Assembly: GCF_030704535.1 (NCBI RefSeq)
Contig: NC_081811.1
Coordinates: forward strand, 6,862,001 to 6,926,000
Direction: 5' to 3'
From: Vitis vinifera
Lineage: Eukaryota > Streptophyta > Magnoliopsida > Vitales > Vitaceae
Length of the DNA: 64,000 nucleotides
Shown: positions 13,801 to 25,582 of the stretch, one piece after another
Numbering within the stretch: position 1 is the stretch's first letter
Layout: each line of letters opens with the position of its first letter
Position numbers and translations under genes: made by a program
Notes under the pieces: generated by a model
Databases searched by the model: none
What the model was told of the DNA's origin: nothing
The model's input: the letters and a program-made list of their open reading frames with translations, nothing else

Positions 13801-14689
13801 ATAAGAAAAAAAAAATGATTTCTATTCGGATTTGAGACAAATTCAGACTTTATGTAAAAACCAAAACCCGCCTAAATATTTTGTCGCGATGTTCAGATTA
13901 GGCGAAAATGCCGTGAATTAAGAAATGGAAGGAGAATATTTGAAGCTAATTAGGCATATGAATGAGCATATAATAATAAAATAATTAGCCAGAGACTTGA
14001 TGTCTCAATCACAATATAAAAAATGCAAGTGCTTAACTGTTTGTAAAGATTGGGTTGATAGCTTGAGAACATGGGAAAGTGTTTTCTACAAGTATAAGCT
14101 TTCGTTCATGAGCCCCCATCACCCCACCCCAGGGGTAGTGATGTGGAGAGGGGATTATTCACCTTTAATCTAATCTCATTTATTCCAAATCATATAATAT
14201 ACAGGGTTATCCATTCATTCATTCAATCACATAAAGAAAGTTAATGGCGACTGGGGATTGTGGCTTGAGGGAAACATAGGAGTGTGATGCATACAAAATG
14301 TCACATTTTTCTCTGTTGGTTTGAAATAGAATATGCTATGGACATTATAATATGAACTCACGGGGTAATAATTAAGAGTCATAAAGGAAACGAAAACTCC
14401 TCTGCACTGGAGTCTGGGATGATGACTTTAGACGCACACGCTAGATTGCGAGATGTTACGCGCTTCTCTCATGTGTTGACAGCTGGTCCAATTATACTAT
14501 ACCAACTTTCTCTTTGAAAGGGAAGGCGTGTGGGGTGAGAGTCTCAGAGATATTTTAGGAACTAAAACACGCGGGTGTCATTTCAAATTTCAAATTTTCA
14601 AAATTTTGATTATACGGATCAATTTAAACACGAAATAATTAATATTACAATTGAATCTTCTAACTTGATGTATTGACCCAAGGACCTAT

Positions 14690-15015
14690 GTGGTAGGTAT
14701 TTTTGAAAACACTTCTAAATAATAGTTTTTAAAAACTGTTTTCGATATTTTATAAAATTAAAATCAGAAATTTAAAATATTTTTAATCTATTTTTAAATA
14801 TATTTTAAAAATATTTTTTATATTTAATATTTTATTTTTAATCATTCTACGTGTTCGTATAATTATGTTTTAAAACAATTCTTAAAAAACAAGTTAAAAC
14901 AATAGAAAATAACTAAAAAATGTTGTTTGAAAACACCATATTTTCTGTTCTTATGAACAGAAATAAAAAATAAAAAATAAAAAATTGTATTTAAAAATAA
15001 TTATCAAACATACTC
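14690..15015. repeat. MITE-like dispersed repeat, copy 1
   Basis: This AT-rich block has a core TATTTTTAATCATTCTACG followed by TATAATTATGTTTTAAAAC. The same ordered words occur at 25080-25130 and 59470-59520. It ends AATAATTATCAAACATACT, which mirrors the left end GTATATTTGATAATTATTTT of copy 2. That suggests terminal inverted repeats around a 270-330-bp non-coding element. Low complexity limits certainty. Confidence 0.45.
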
Positions 15016-16889
15016 TAAATTTAAATAAATCAAATATAACTTAAATATGTTATAATTATAATCAGATTAATCAATACGATTATTAAATGTTATTATTGAA
15101 GTCGATTCATGTTATGCAGATTGATAAAAAAAAAAATGTTTATTAAAGCAGGTCAAACACGTCAATACGAATTTGAACCAAACCCATGAAAAACAAATTA
15201 AATTCAAATTATATTGATAAATCATATCAAACTTGGTTTCCTACTACGTATGTACGCGAAGACAATGAGAATACGGATTATTTGAAGCAAAAAAACAATA
15301 CCCATGCATACATAAATAAAGACCCACATTGCATCATTGCATCGAAGCCCACACCATACAATAGTTGGCTAATAGTTGGCTCTTACGTGGATGAGAATGG
15401 ACCATTTAACATTGTTTGATTGGTATTGACCCTTAGCATAAACCTCCCCTTAAACCCTAACTTGCATTGAAAGCAATTTCTCAACTAGATATGTCGTCTT
15501 CTTTCACAACCCCCACTTATTTCTTACTTATTTTGCTCTTTCACCTTGCTATGACACAGAGATTAGTCATGGTTGCTATCATGGTCATACACCTTGAAAC
15601 TTGAACATAGAATATCATTAGTTTGAAACCACAGAAAATAACAGATTTATGTGTTAAAACTAGGGGTTCGTTAAGAAACCGTGTGGTAGGTGCTAGGTAG
15701 GTAGACATACCGGACAAAGAAGATTGCGCCTTATTGATGTTGTACCCTAAACTAATCTCAGATTCCATGTTCAGCTAATTAATTTTGCTTTAACCCCGGA
15801 AAAATGTCTCCAGGTTTTGAAATTAGAGCTTGCTTAATCAGCCATAAATCCCATCTTTTGCTCTACATGCTCCATCAAAATCAATAGTTATAGTGTCAGC
15901 AATGGCTTCAACAGACAATAAACAAAATCAGGGAATGAAAAAGTAGTCAAACGTTAAACTTCCATGGTATGGCATTGCATTTCAAGTTCAACAATCGTTA
16001 TCGCCACGGAAATATAAAATATAAGAAAAACGTGTTAAGATCTACCATGGATCAAGCATCAGATTTGATAATCTAGATTCTGCAATTAAAATAATCATGC
16101 TAGCACTGTGATTAGTAGATTTCATGGATATGGAGTTTGGCCTTAGGGAAACTTCGTAGATTTGATTGAAAGTGATACATTTAGAATCATTTCTACCACC
16201 AAAGAAGCCTGATTGATTAGTCTAAAGCTCAACCATACAGAAGTTTATTCTCTCTGTTTTGAAGCATATTCGCCACTGGTTTGTAAAAGATTCCCTTTAA
16301 ACATTCGGTTGCCCAGATCATGGTGTTCTCTTGAGAAGAAAAGGAAACACACAAGAAATAAACGTTTGAATCTAATCATTTTAGGGAGAAGAGAAAAAGA
16401 ACTTTTAAGAGGGATTTTTCCCTTGTGATTTCATGTATGAATCTAATCCATACTTTGTTTTTCACTAGAATTAAAGAATAAAATTTCATAGAACTTTTGT
16501 TTTTCCAGTGTTCTTTTTCTCTGGCAATTTCATAAAGGAATCTAATCCGTACTGATTTGATCCAGAAGATAAACTCATACAAAGATCAAACTAGGTGTCT
16601 TTTTCTCAATGGTGCCCATCAACTATCTGAATCCTCTTTCCATTTAAACGCTAATCCTATCAAATGCCGGTTTACAATTCCTAGGTCACAAACCCTCCCC
16701 ACAGGCTGCATTGAAGGGCCCCTTACCAGTGAGTTCAATCCAGATGAAACTGGAACAACCCAAAAAGAGGGTGGGGCAAGCTTTTGGGATCAACCAGAAC
16801 CACTCTCACTATGCTTGTTTGAGAAGGCTAAATATCTTCTTGTCCATGACATAATTGCCTGCCAAAATATCAAACTATCAATCATTACT

Positions 16890-17500
16890 CTTCTGTGATC
16901 CTTGTCCCCAATGTTTTGGGATTGGCAACGCAAAGCCCTGCTCCTTTTGCAGCTTCTAGAAAGTCACATCTTTATTGCAAACATAATATTTCAGAACATT
17001 TCTTATAAATTATCCATCCCTGGACTCCTAGCATCTCCCCTTTCTGGTATGGCAAATCCCTAGAAGAAACCTCTCCTTTGCAAACTCTTCCTCATCAAGA
17101 TCAATACAACCTCAGATATTTATAGACCTGATTAATAGAAAAATTGAACAAAGAAGCAGTTAAGGAGTTTATTTCACATTCTAAATCAGATAAACCCCTT
17201 TCTCCCTCCACATCTTCTGCAGACTCATGGCCTGTCATGTCTTTCTTTCACAGCTTCCACCACCCTCAACCTAAACCCAAATTGCTCCTTGCCCACCCAA
17301 TCATTTATCGGTCTACACTGAACATGATCAAACCATCTTACCCTGCCTCTGCTCACTTCATCCTCCATAGCTTTCAATTAAAACCAAATTGCTCTTTAAC
17401 CATCCAATAATTGATCTATGCTAAACATAACCAAACCATCTTATAGCCTATATCCTTTCATTTTGTCCTCCAATTGGGGCTGTACCTAACAAGTAAAAAA
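16890..17500 (-). mobile_element. Possible RTE-type LINE remnant
   Basis: On the minus strand ATAAGATGGTTTGGTTATG (about 17430-17450) translates to an IRWFGYV-like string, close to the RWFGHV motif near the C-terminus of RTE-clade LINE proteins. At 16904-16927 CCCCAATGTTTTGGGATTGG resembles the recurrent CCAAAGCTTTGGGATTGGC word near the 3' end of plant RTE elements. The order fits a 3' fragment in minus orientation. No long frame survives and no target duplication was found. Confidence 0.35.
17271..17480. repeat. Diverged tandem duplication, about 105 bp
   Basis: CCAAATTGCTCCTTGCCCACCC at 17277 and CCAAATTGCTCTTTAACCATCC at 17384 start parallel segments. Each contains (T/A)ATTTATCGGTCTACACTGAAC or its variant, then AACCATCTTA, and ends at TTCATCCTCC or TTTTGTCCTCC. 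The offset is 103-107 bp. It lies within the possible LINE remnant. Confidence 0.6.
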
Positions 17501-17699
17501 TGCACATGTCTCGAATTCAATTTGTTATGTCATTCATTCACCTCAAGTTGCTCCAAAAGGACATTTCACATACATGCTCCTACCTGACTGCTAAATAATT
17601 TTTACCAGAAGACATCTTTTATTGTGTCTTACAGATTTCATACTCATATTTTGGTTTATGCAGCAATCCATTTCCTTGTCGTTTCAAATTCTAAACTGG

Positions 17700-18085
17700 G
17701 TCTTTTCTTGTCTCAACACCAAATTTCTTGTAACAAAATAAATAAACAAATGAAAATTTAAAGTAGTTTTTTCAGAGGCATTGATGTTACTTTTAGTCTT
17801 TTCAAGTCCACCATTTGGTTTCAGCTTCACAAACACTTCATTTTATCTGCAAATCATTGTTGATAACTTAGCTTTCTCCCCCACTGTTCTCATGATTTAC
17901 CTTCAAATTTTCTAATAACAAAATAAATAAACAAATAAAACAAGAAGAAATTTGGAGGTGATTTCATCGCCAACCTTGTTATGTTTTATGCCTTTTCAGG
18001 TCCTTCATTCGGTTTCTGCTTCACAAATACCACTTACATTTCATATACAAATTCTTGTTAATAATTTCCTTTTCTTCCTCCTAGT
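17700..18085. repeat. Diverged tandem duplication, about 190 bp
   Basis: TAACAAAATAAATAAACAAA occurs at 17731 and 17916. TTTTCA(A)GTCC...ATTTGGTTTCAGCTTCACAAA and its counterpart ATTCGGTTTCTGCTTCACAAA follow at about 17800-17830 and 17993-18025, then TTGTTGATAACTT or TTGTTAATAATTT. The 185-194-bp offset and about 80% identity suggest an old duplication. Confidence 0.65.
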
Positions 18086-19100
18086 TTTGATAATTTAACT
18101 TTCCTTATTTCCTTGGAATCAGGTTTCTAAAGCATTTTAATTCACATTTTTGGATGTCAACCATAAATATCATCTTTCTTCTTAATTCCTTTGCTTTTGA
18201 AGATAATCAAATATTATCTTAGTAAAAATTCAAAAACACATTTTATAATTTTATTGAAAATAATATTTCTTAAGAATTGTAACCTATCAAAAAATATATA
18301 AATATTTCTCAAGAATTATTCTCATGGTATCAACCACCACCATGTAATGAACAACTCCATCAACTAAAAGTTACCAACAACACAGAAAAGTACACAACTA
18401 TAACTTAATAACAATGTTTCTTTCTTCTTTTTTTCCCCTTAAATAATACCATTCATGCTCCAACAACCAAACATAAAACCCAGTAAGAAAAAGGTTTGCA
18501 AAAAACTAAGCTCTGACCCACGTTTTTTTGCATGTAAAATCATGCTCCCATGTCTGGAATCCAGCCCTCAATGTGATAGTGACTTATGGATCATTTTATT
18601 GTCAACATGGAGAGGTCAACAAATAGCCACAGAAACTCCAAAGCAAAGACTAAACTAATATAAATGAAGAAGGTAGAAAAACCCATTAGAATGGAAATAT
18701 TAACTCACAGTCACACATGCGGTTGGGGCAATTATCTAAATTTTCTTTTATTGCAGCATCGTATAGGAATTCAGTTAATCATGGAAGGATCACAAGATAG
18801 ACAATTTTAAAATTAAGCACTAAATTTACAGATGACTGAGTAATTGAAAGCCCATAGAGAAGACACTCACATTATCACACATTCATTGAGGTTGATGAAT
18901 GAAATTTCATAAAAAAATTAATTCCCTAACTTCAATAGAAATTCCACTCTCCTCTTCTTGTGAAGGAAATCTGTAGGAAGCATTATAAACTAACCTGTCC
19001 AAAGCATGAGTGACTTGAGCTCTTTCATGCTTGACAACCAAGAGATAAGAAGCATTATAATTATTGAAGAGGAAATTGCAGCTGGTGCTTTGCCTGGGTT

Positions 19101-22100
19101 TTAATCCTTTGAGACCCGAACAACTAAGCCAGTTGGTGTGTGGACTGTTTTGACATGACCCGAGCCAATCAGGTCACGAAGATGAAACCTCATATCAAGT
19201 GGAGATAGCCGAAGACGCTTCTTCTCTAGAGGGGCTAACATCATCTCTTTGTATCTTCGACGGTTTAGAAAAGAGAGGAGTTCCTTTCGTCCCTGGATAA
19301 AGAGCCAAATAAAGATTATACTGTTGGCTCGGGAAATTATTCAAAATATCAAATGTTCTCAATGAAACTCCCTAACAAATTCTGATTTCCAATGGAGAAA
19401 AACTTTAATTTTCATAGTTACAATTAAAATACATACTGTTTTAAAAGTATAGGTTACGTCATCTAAATTATATATGACCCAATCAAAGCCCTCAAAACAA
19501 CAACATTTATCCCAATAACTCCATCAAGTTCAATTTGATCCTTTAGTCCTTATCACAGTCCAATACATAAAACCAACATTTGTCAATTCAAATCCAAAAA
19601 CAGAAAGCTTATGATTTTATATCTTGTACAGGAATTCAGGCATCCCAGTCCATTTTTTGTTGGCTTTTTAAGTAAAAATTTTCAAATCCTCTTAGTTCTA
19701 ATTACTTAATGGGGAAGATTAGCAGACTTAACAGCTGTTGACTCATTGCCTCCTGGTTTCCAGTCTACCTTACTTTTTCTTTATCTCTTGAGAATTTCCT
19801 TTAAGGATTCAACTCCCTCTTTGTTCCCAATATGTGGGTACATTTTCCACTAACTTTGCTCAAAAAAACAGTGTGTGATATAATTTAGAGTGGGCTAGAA
19901 AAAAGAAAAAGGAGATGAAGTGCTAAGAAAAAGAGTAAAAGAAATTATGGGAGGAAGATGAGATTAGGAATATAAAAAAAATATACAGAGGAATTGTGTG
20001 GTCTTCTCTCAAAACCATCAAAGCAGCCTTGAGGAATCCACCACAAGTAACAGAAAGAATCCACCGCGTTCTAACTAGAGAAAGATGACAGTTAAATAAT
20101 TTTTCTCAACACAAAATTTCTGCCCCACAATAATTTGTGACACATGGTTTATAGGGGGAGGCCATCGAATCCCATTTGCTACCAGATCTAGGCTCTTACT
20201 TGCAATAAGAAATCTTCAGGATTAAGTGTACTTGGGTTGTGCCACCCTTTTTTCCTAGGTGCTTCCAATCTTTGTTTTTTTTCCTTGTTTCACATCAAAA
20301 AAACAAAGGAAAAATATATAGAAAAAAATCTTCAAGATTAACTTCTCCCGATATACCAAGATAACAAGGGCTCAGAATAGCTTATAAACCTAGGAAAATG
20401 TCAAATCCATTAGATTCAAATTTAATGTTTCCAAATTTAACATCATCCATTTATATTATTATTTCACAACCTATAAAAAATTTACAGACTACATGACAGG
20501 GATACTATTTTTTCCCTCATTCACAATGTTGGATGCCACATGTCTATGTTCCTTATAGGTTACCATGTTAGAAACTTGTAACTGAGTCCAACAGTCCCCT
20601 TCAAGTGTTATCTTACTGTCACATAAGGTAGAGAATATTACAATCAAGCGTGTACCTGAGAAAGGCCCTTAAGTAGTGAACCAATATTAGGGATTGCAAA
20701 CCAGTACATGTTTGGATCAATAAGCTGGCGAGTCTGGAAAGTAAATGGCAGAGTTAGAACCAGTACAGACTGAAGACCATCAACCATGTTTCTGGGGAAG
20801 AAACAAGAGATCACATAAGAAAAGAACCAAAAGTGCAATCAATTGCATACTAATATGAAAAAAAAGCAACGTGATTTATATAAACACTCAACAGAATCAT
20901 AACAGTGCATGTTTTTCATGTTCCAGGAGACATGCACACATGTGCAAACATTGCAAACAAAGGCATGTGTTTGTTTACTCTATACCATATCAAATTGTTA
21001 TATTACACTCTGATCATACACACAAAAAACATATATGCCTACACCTGTATCCAAGCAACACAACCATTGAGATATGGAATTCCAAAAAGCACACTAATGC
21101 AACAGATTATTCAGAATCCCAAGTTTACTTACAAGTAGGCCAGCATTGATTAAAAGAGAGATGTGTTCATCTTTTACATTTCCTCCAAATGATAGCAGTG
21201 AGCACTGAAGGAAAGAGTAATGAACATCAGAGATCATTCTATTCAAGGGAGGAAAATTTTCATATCACATTAAAGGTGCATAGAAAAAATGAAATATAAT
21301 AATCATATATGATTGCAAAAATAACTTGAATGTTGTTGTTTGAACATTTGTTGCATTTAGGTGATAATCTATACCAGCATAAATAGAAACTATGCAAAGC
21401 ACAGTTGAAGATGAACTTTAAAAATAAAAATAAAAAAATACAGCAATTCATATTGGAGTTACTCACAAGCTCTTGATGTTCGATACTAGGTTCAAGCTTG
21501 GAAGTGATAACATGTGTTTTGAACCACTCAAAAACTGCAAGCTCATCTTGCTTCTTCGCTGCCATTCTTTTGATAACACGTTCTATCTATAAAGGAATTT
21601 CATACAAAATAAATAAATAAATAAAATAGTCACAATTAATTGCCAGTTTATCAAAATTTCAGACTTGACAAGCAAATAACTCATAAATAAAAACCAAGGG
21701 CACCATTTTTATAAATTCATAAGGCCTGAAATGTTATAGACATGCATGCACCCAATTATTTCCAGAAAAATGATAACACCAATACTACAACCTGGATATG
21801 CTTGTTAAAAAGAAGCTGAAAGATCTGCTGATTAATGTTTAGATTATTTTAACATCTAATAAAATCAATGCAACAAACCTGGTTCAAATAGTCATCCATG
21901 AACATTATAGCATGATCATCTTGTCCAGTATTTAGTTTGAAAATGCGCAAAACCTTGTCCCTCCTCAATGACTGTGTAATGAAAAATACCTTGGTTTGCA
22001 TCAAGCACAAAAAAAAAATCTACAAAATCAAATTAAAACAATCCAGGGAAGGCGACAAAACAAAACGCTCAATTTCACTTATAATCAAACATAGCAAATG

Positions 22101-24782
22101 CAAGAGTTATGAAAATGAAAGGATCTCTGCATCACACACTAGGTACAGGTAAGACAGCTGAATTTGTTTAATTCAATCGTGCAATATTCCAGTTATTTAG
22201 ATCTGCAAGAAACTTCCTAACATATTGCTAGGACCACATCTTGTTTATATCTCAATAAAACGTGTACAAGATATTTCATCATAAATTTTCTGAAACAAAA
22301 CAGCTGCAAAATTTTCAAATCAAATTCTATAAAACATCAAATTTATCACTTCAATAACATCTCAAGGCTTATAAGATATTAGCAACACAGATTTAAAAAG
22401 GCCTTTCAGGCCTACATTTTAAGGCATGAGACAAGTAAGGTGTGCAATTTTAAGCATAAGCCTGTAAAGCTTTCATGACATTCACACCTTCAAGCTCTGA
22501 GGTCCTTCGATCTAAAACATTGTCCCCATGCTAGCAAAATATAGGGTGTTCATTTTAAGTTTAAATGTCTAATATGTTTCAACTAGCACCCCATAATAAT
22601 TTTCTCGTTTTAAGTTTCTTAAACTTTTTGTTGAACACAAAAATCCACTGAACACATAAGGGTATTAGAAACACATGCTTCGGGCTGTAGATACCTTCAA
22701 AATCCGTTGCTATGACAAGTTAAAATTTTATATTATGATGTGCTGGAGGGTAGGTCAGTTCTTTGTGACAGCAGAGTATTAGAACTTCTAAAATTTCAAA
22801 GCAATAGCAGATTCCAAAAATTAAATTGGTTTGGAAGAGAACAGAGATTGCAGTGTTTGTGTGTCATGTAATATATTTGATGCACATAACATGTAATACA
22901 TGATACATCTAGCCCTAGGAGTGTGCACAATTTGCATCTACAGAAATTGCCTGCCTTTCTTCCCTTTTGTTTATAAATTCTAACTGAAAAAAAAAAAAAA
23001 AAAAAAAAAAGGTATTTTCCAACAATTAGTCACAACAGCATGTTCCATTTATAATGAGGCAAGTCAATTGGAAAAAATAGCATTGCAAAACAGAATGGAG
23101 AAGTGGGAGGGATTAAATAACATGAGGAACATGCTCATGTGCATGCTGCCCACCTTGCCAACTTCCAAAAATTTTTTCTCCTAATCTAGATTTTATTTAT
23201 GTATGAACTAAAATTTCATGATCCTTGCACAGTTGTTCCTAGTGCATTGAGGGTTTCGCTACCACCTTTCACTTTGTCAAACATAACACCAACATTTAAA
23301 CATCTCCATGTTAACTTCTATATCAATATTCAAAAATCTCTAAATCATACCCTACAGGAAACAAAAATGCCAGTTATGAAATCCATTCCAGGTTAAGTAG
23401 ATATTCAAAATTTTACCAAACCTCTAATTCCCTATCCACTTGAGTTCTGTCCTTCACACTGCTATATAGTTGTGACCTTAAAATGAAGGGCTGAACAGAA
23501 ACCTGAAAATATGCATAAATGCAGAACAAGACAGATAATATAAGGATTACCATGGATAAATATTACTTTATATGATAAAAATTGAAAATTACATTCCATT
23601 TGTATAAGAAGATTAGAAAAAATTTTCCAAACTTAATAAAGAGGGAGAAGTCAGAAAATTTGTAGATTTCATGTTCCAACTAGTAGAAGAATTAAACTAT
23701 AAACAGAGTTGTTAGATAAACAAGGACTAACATAATGACTCATTGGCAAGAAAGGGAATGACCTGCATAAAACTGCATATCAAAACATGTCTTTGGCTAC
23801 ATCACATGCTACTTATATTAACAAAAGGGAAATTCAATAAAAAAGCCTGTTGTTGAGTCAAGTTCAGTGTGTCAGAAAAATCAGCATGACATTATATTGG
23901 TGTGAGACGGCAATCAAATAGATATAAACAAACATGAACCAAACTGAAGATTTACTATTGCCAAACTGAATATAAATAAATAAAACAACAACAAGAGGTT
24001 GCAGTTTTTATTGGCTTTCATGCTCCCCAAATAAGCCTTAATCATTTCCATAGCATTTGGACCCCCTACATTTGCGTACTTATACAAATTCATTTCTTTC
24101 CACTGTAGTATTTAAGGGTCTATATGCCATCAGCCACCTTTTTTCAGTGCTTCCACCTCCCACCTTTCAAAATTCTACATAAATTTCCTTTCCTTCGCAA
24201 AGTAATTGATATTTTCCCGTTTTGTAATACATTTATATGTATTCATTTGCAACAGATTTTTTTTTTTTTACCGATTTCCTTTTAAAAACAACAATTTAAA
24301 CCCACAAGATACATCTCCCAGACTCGTACTCAAAGCACAATCAACCAATTTTACAGGTAAAGTTCGAGTTCAATTTTAGAAATCTCGCCTTTCTTCACCA
24401 AATTCAAGTTTTACATGCATTTGCATACGTAAATTCAATTTACATGCATTTGCATACGTAAATTCAATCAAAATAATGCCAAAACCAGAAAAATTAGGGA
24501 CAAAATGTCATTCCAAACCTTCTCAATTTGTGGAAATTGCGCGCGCATTATGCGTAGAGCCACCAACGTATCGCTGAAAGTAAGACTCTGCTCTGCATTC
24601 ACATGGAGGTATTAATCACGTCATGAAACCATCCACATCATTAATCACTCCAAATGAAAAGAATATTCAGACACAGAATGATCACCGAGTGATAGGGCTT
24701 CATCGTAATCTTCACTTTCCGGGACGTTTTCTTCATCGCGCCGACGCTTTCTCGCCGTCGATGGTCCCGGAATCGCCTCCAT
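19101..24782 (-). CDS. STK19: STK19 homologue (tandem winged-helix protein)
   Basis: Eight exons join in phase: 24686-24782, 24519-24592, 23422-23502, 21879-21971, 21467-21586, 21133-21204, 20656-20733 and 19101-19292 (TAA), giving 268 residues. Resemblance to animal STK19 is clear in order: LRSQLYSSVKDRTQVDRELE (about 65-84), IFKLNTGQDDHAIMFMDDY (about 93-111), FGGN..D..ISLLINAGLLT, DPNMYWFAIPNIGSLLKG, and a C-terminal NRRRYKEMMLAPLEKKRL...FHLRDLIGSGHV segment. Residues 10-15 (ARKRRR) look like a nuclear localisation signal. Despite its name the family has no kinase fold. Human STK19 is a chromatin-associated winged-helix protein that acts in transcription-coupled repair; the plant role is inferred. 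Length is close to the human 254-aa form. All introns are GT-AG. The start ATG at 24782 lies in a good context and gives the only frame into exon 2. It is divergent to the PMT-type gene. Confidence 0.93.
22987..23010. repeat. Poly-A tract in STK19 intron 3
   Basis: An uninterrupted run of about 24 A lies in intron 3 (21972-23421). It may be the tail of an old insertion, but no retroelement sequence or flanking duplication could be recognised next to it. Confidence 0.6.
24410..24467. repeat. Exact 29-bp tandem repeat in STK19 intron 2
   Basis: The unit TTTACATGCATTTGCATACG... (29 bp) occurs twice without a mismatch, at 24410-24438 and 24439-24467. Each unit contains ATGCAT, ATTTGCAT and TACGTA, which are short self-complementary or near-palindromic words. 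It sits about 50 bp inside intron 2 from exon 2. Confidence 0.9.
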
Positions 24783-24938
24783 TCTTCTGGATTCGCTCGA
24801 GCTCGTCAATTCACAAACCCTAATTTCTGTCCCAAAAGAATAATAAATTTACTCCAAAACAATAATCGTAATAAATACATAAATTTAATAGAGTTTGTTC
24901 TTTTACAAATTGAGGTAAAAATTAAAAATAATAGTTAA

Positions 24939-25265
24939 GGGTATATTTGATAATTATTTTTTAAATCATTTTTAAAAATTAGTTTTTGAAAATGGTTATT
25001 TGATATTTTGTAAATTAAAAATGTGATTCCAAATCTAAAATATTTTTAATATTTTTAAAAATAAAATTTATTTTTAATGTTTTATTTTTAATCTTTTTAC
25101 ATATTTATATAATTATTTTTTAAACTAATCTTCATAAAATAAATAAAAATAATAATTAAAAAAATAATTTTTGAAAATAGAAAATAATGTTTTGATTATC
25201 AAATATGTTTTACTGTTTTTTATTTTAGAGAATAAAAAACTATTTTCAAAAATAATTATAAAATA
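24939..25265. repeat. MITE-like dispersed repeat, copy 2
   Basis: It starts GTATATTTGATAATTATTTT and contains the family core TTTTATTTTTAATCTTTTTAC then TATATAATTATTTTTTAAAC at 25080-25125. It ends near TTTTCAAAAATAATTATA. It fills the spacer between the divergent STK19-like and PMT-type genes. Confidence 0.45.
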
Positions 25266-25546
25266 AATCTTAATTTTTTTTTAAATAAAATATTAAAATA
25301 ATTATTATTTAAAATATTAGTATTAAGTTTATTTATTTATTTACATAAGATGAATGGATTCCTAATTTTGATTCCTTTCTTTTCTCAAAAAATTAATAAA
25401 CATATCATTAATTTTTTTTTCACCTTTTTTATTAATATGCATTAAATAAGAATTTATAATAGATATGATAAAATTTTAATTATTTTAAATTAATCACACA
25501 AAGAGAAGGTAAAAAAACAGGTGGTTGGTTGCCGCTTACAACAATG

Positions 25547-25582
25547 AAAACGACGTCGTGTAGAGAAAGACGACGCCGTTTT
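25547..25582. promoter_or_regulatory. Inverted repeat AAAACGACGTCGT / ACGACGCCGTTTT
   Basis: Two 13-bp arms, AAAACGACGTCGT (25547-25559) and ACGACGCCGTTTT (25570-25582), are reverse complements with one mismatch and are separated by 10 bp. The left arm itself contains the palindrome ACGACGTCGT. It lies just upstream of, or in, the PMT-type leader. The related motif AAAACGATGTCGTTT overlaps the NECAP-like start codon at 60 kb. A role as a promoter element or RNA hairpin is inference. Confidence 0.5.

Larger units (their letters stand above)
10891..19000. other. Intergenic spacer, no gene seen
   Basis: The 8 kb between the NAC promoter and the 3' end of the STK19-like gene contain no reading frame with family resemblance and no splice-consistent exon chain. 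A telobox-like AGGGTTAGGGTTT lies at about 12902-12914. A MITE-like copy lies at 14.7-15.0 kb, a possible LINE remnant at 16.9-17.5 kb, and tandem duplications at 17.3-18.1 kb. The frame at 16557-16898 is unsupported. The distal end (about 18.9-19.1 kb) probably includes the STK19-like 3' UTR. Confidence 0.5.

Noticed and set aside
16557..16898. A 113-codon plus-strand frame
   Set aside because: No recognisable domain, no supporting splice sites or neighbours, and it abuts repeat-like sequence.
20871..21149. Overlapping 77- and 92-codon plus-strand frames within STK19
   Set aside because: They lie in the intron between exons 21133-21204 and 20656-20733 and run into the antisense of an exon. 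No homology.
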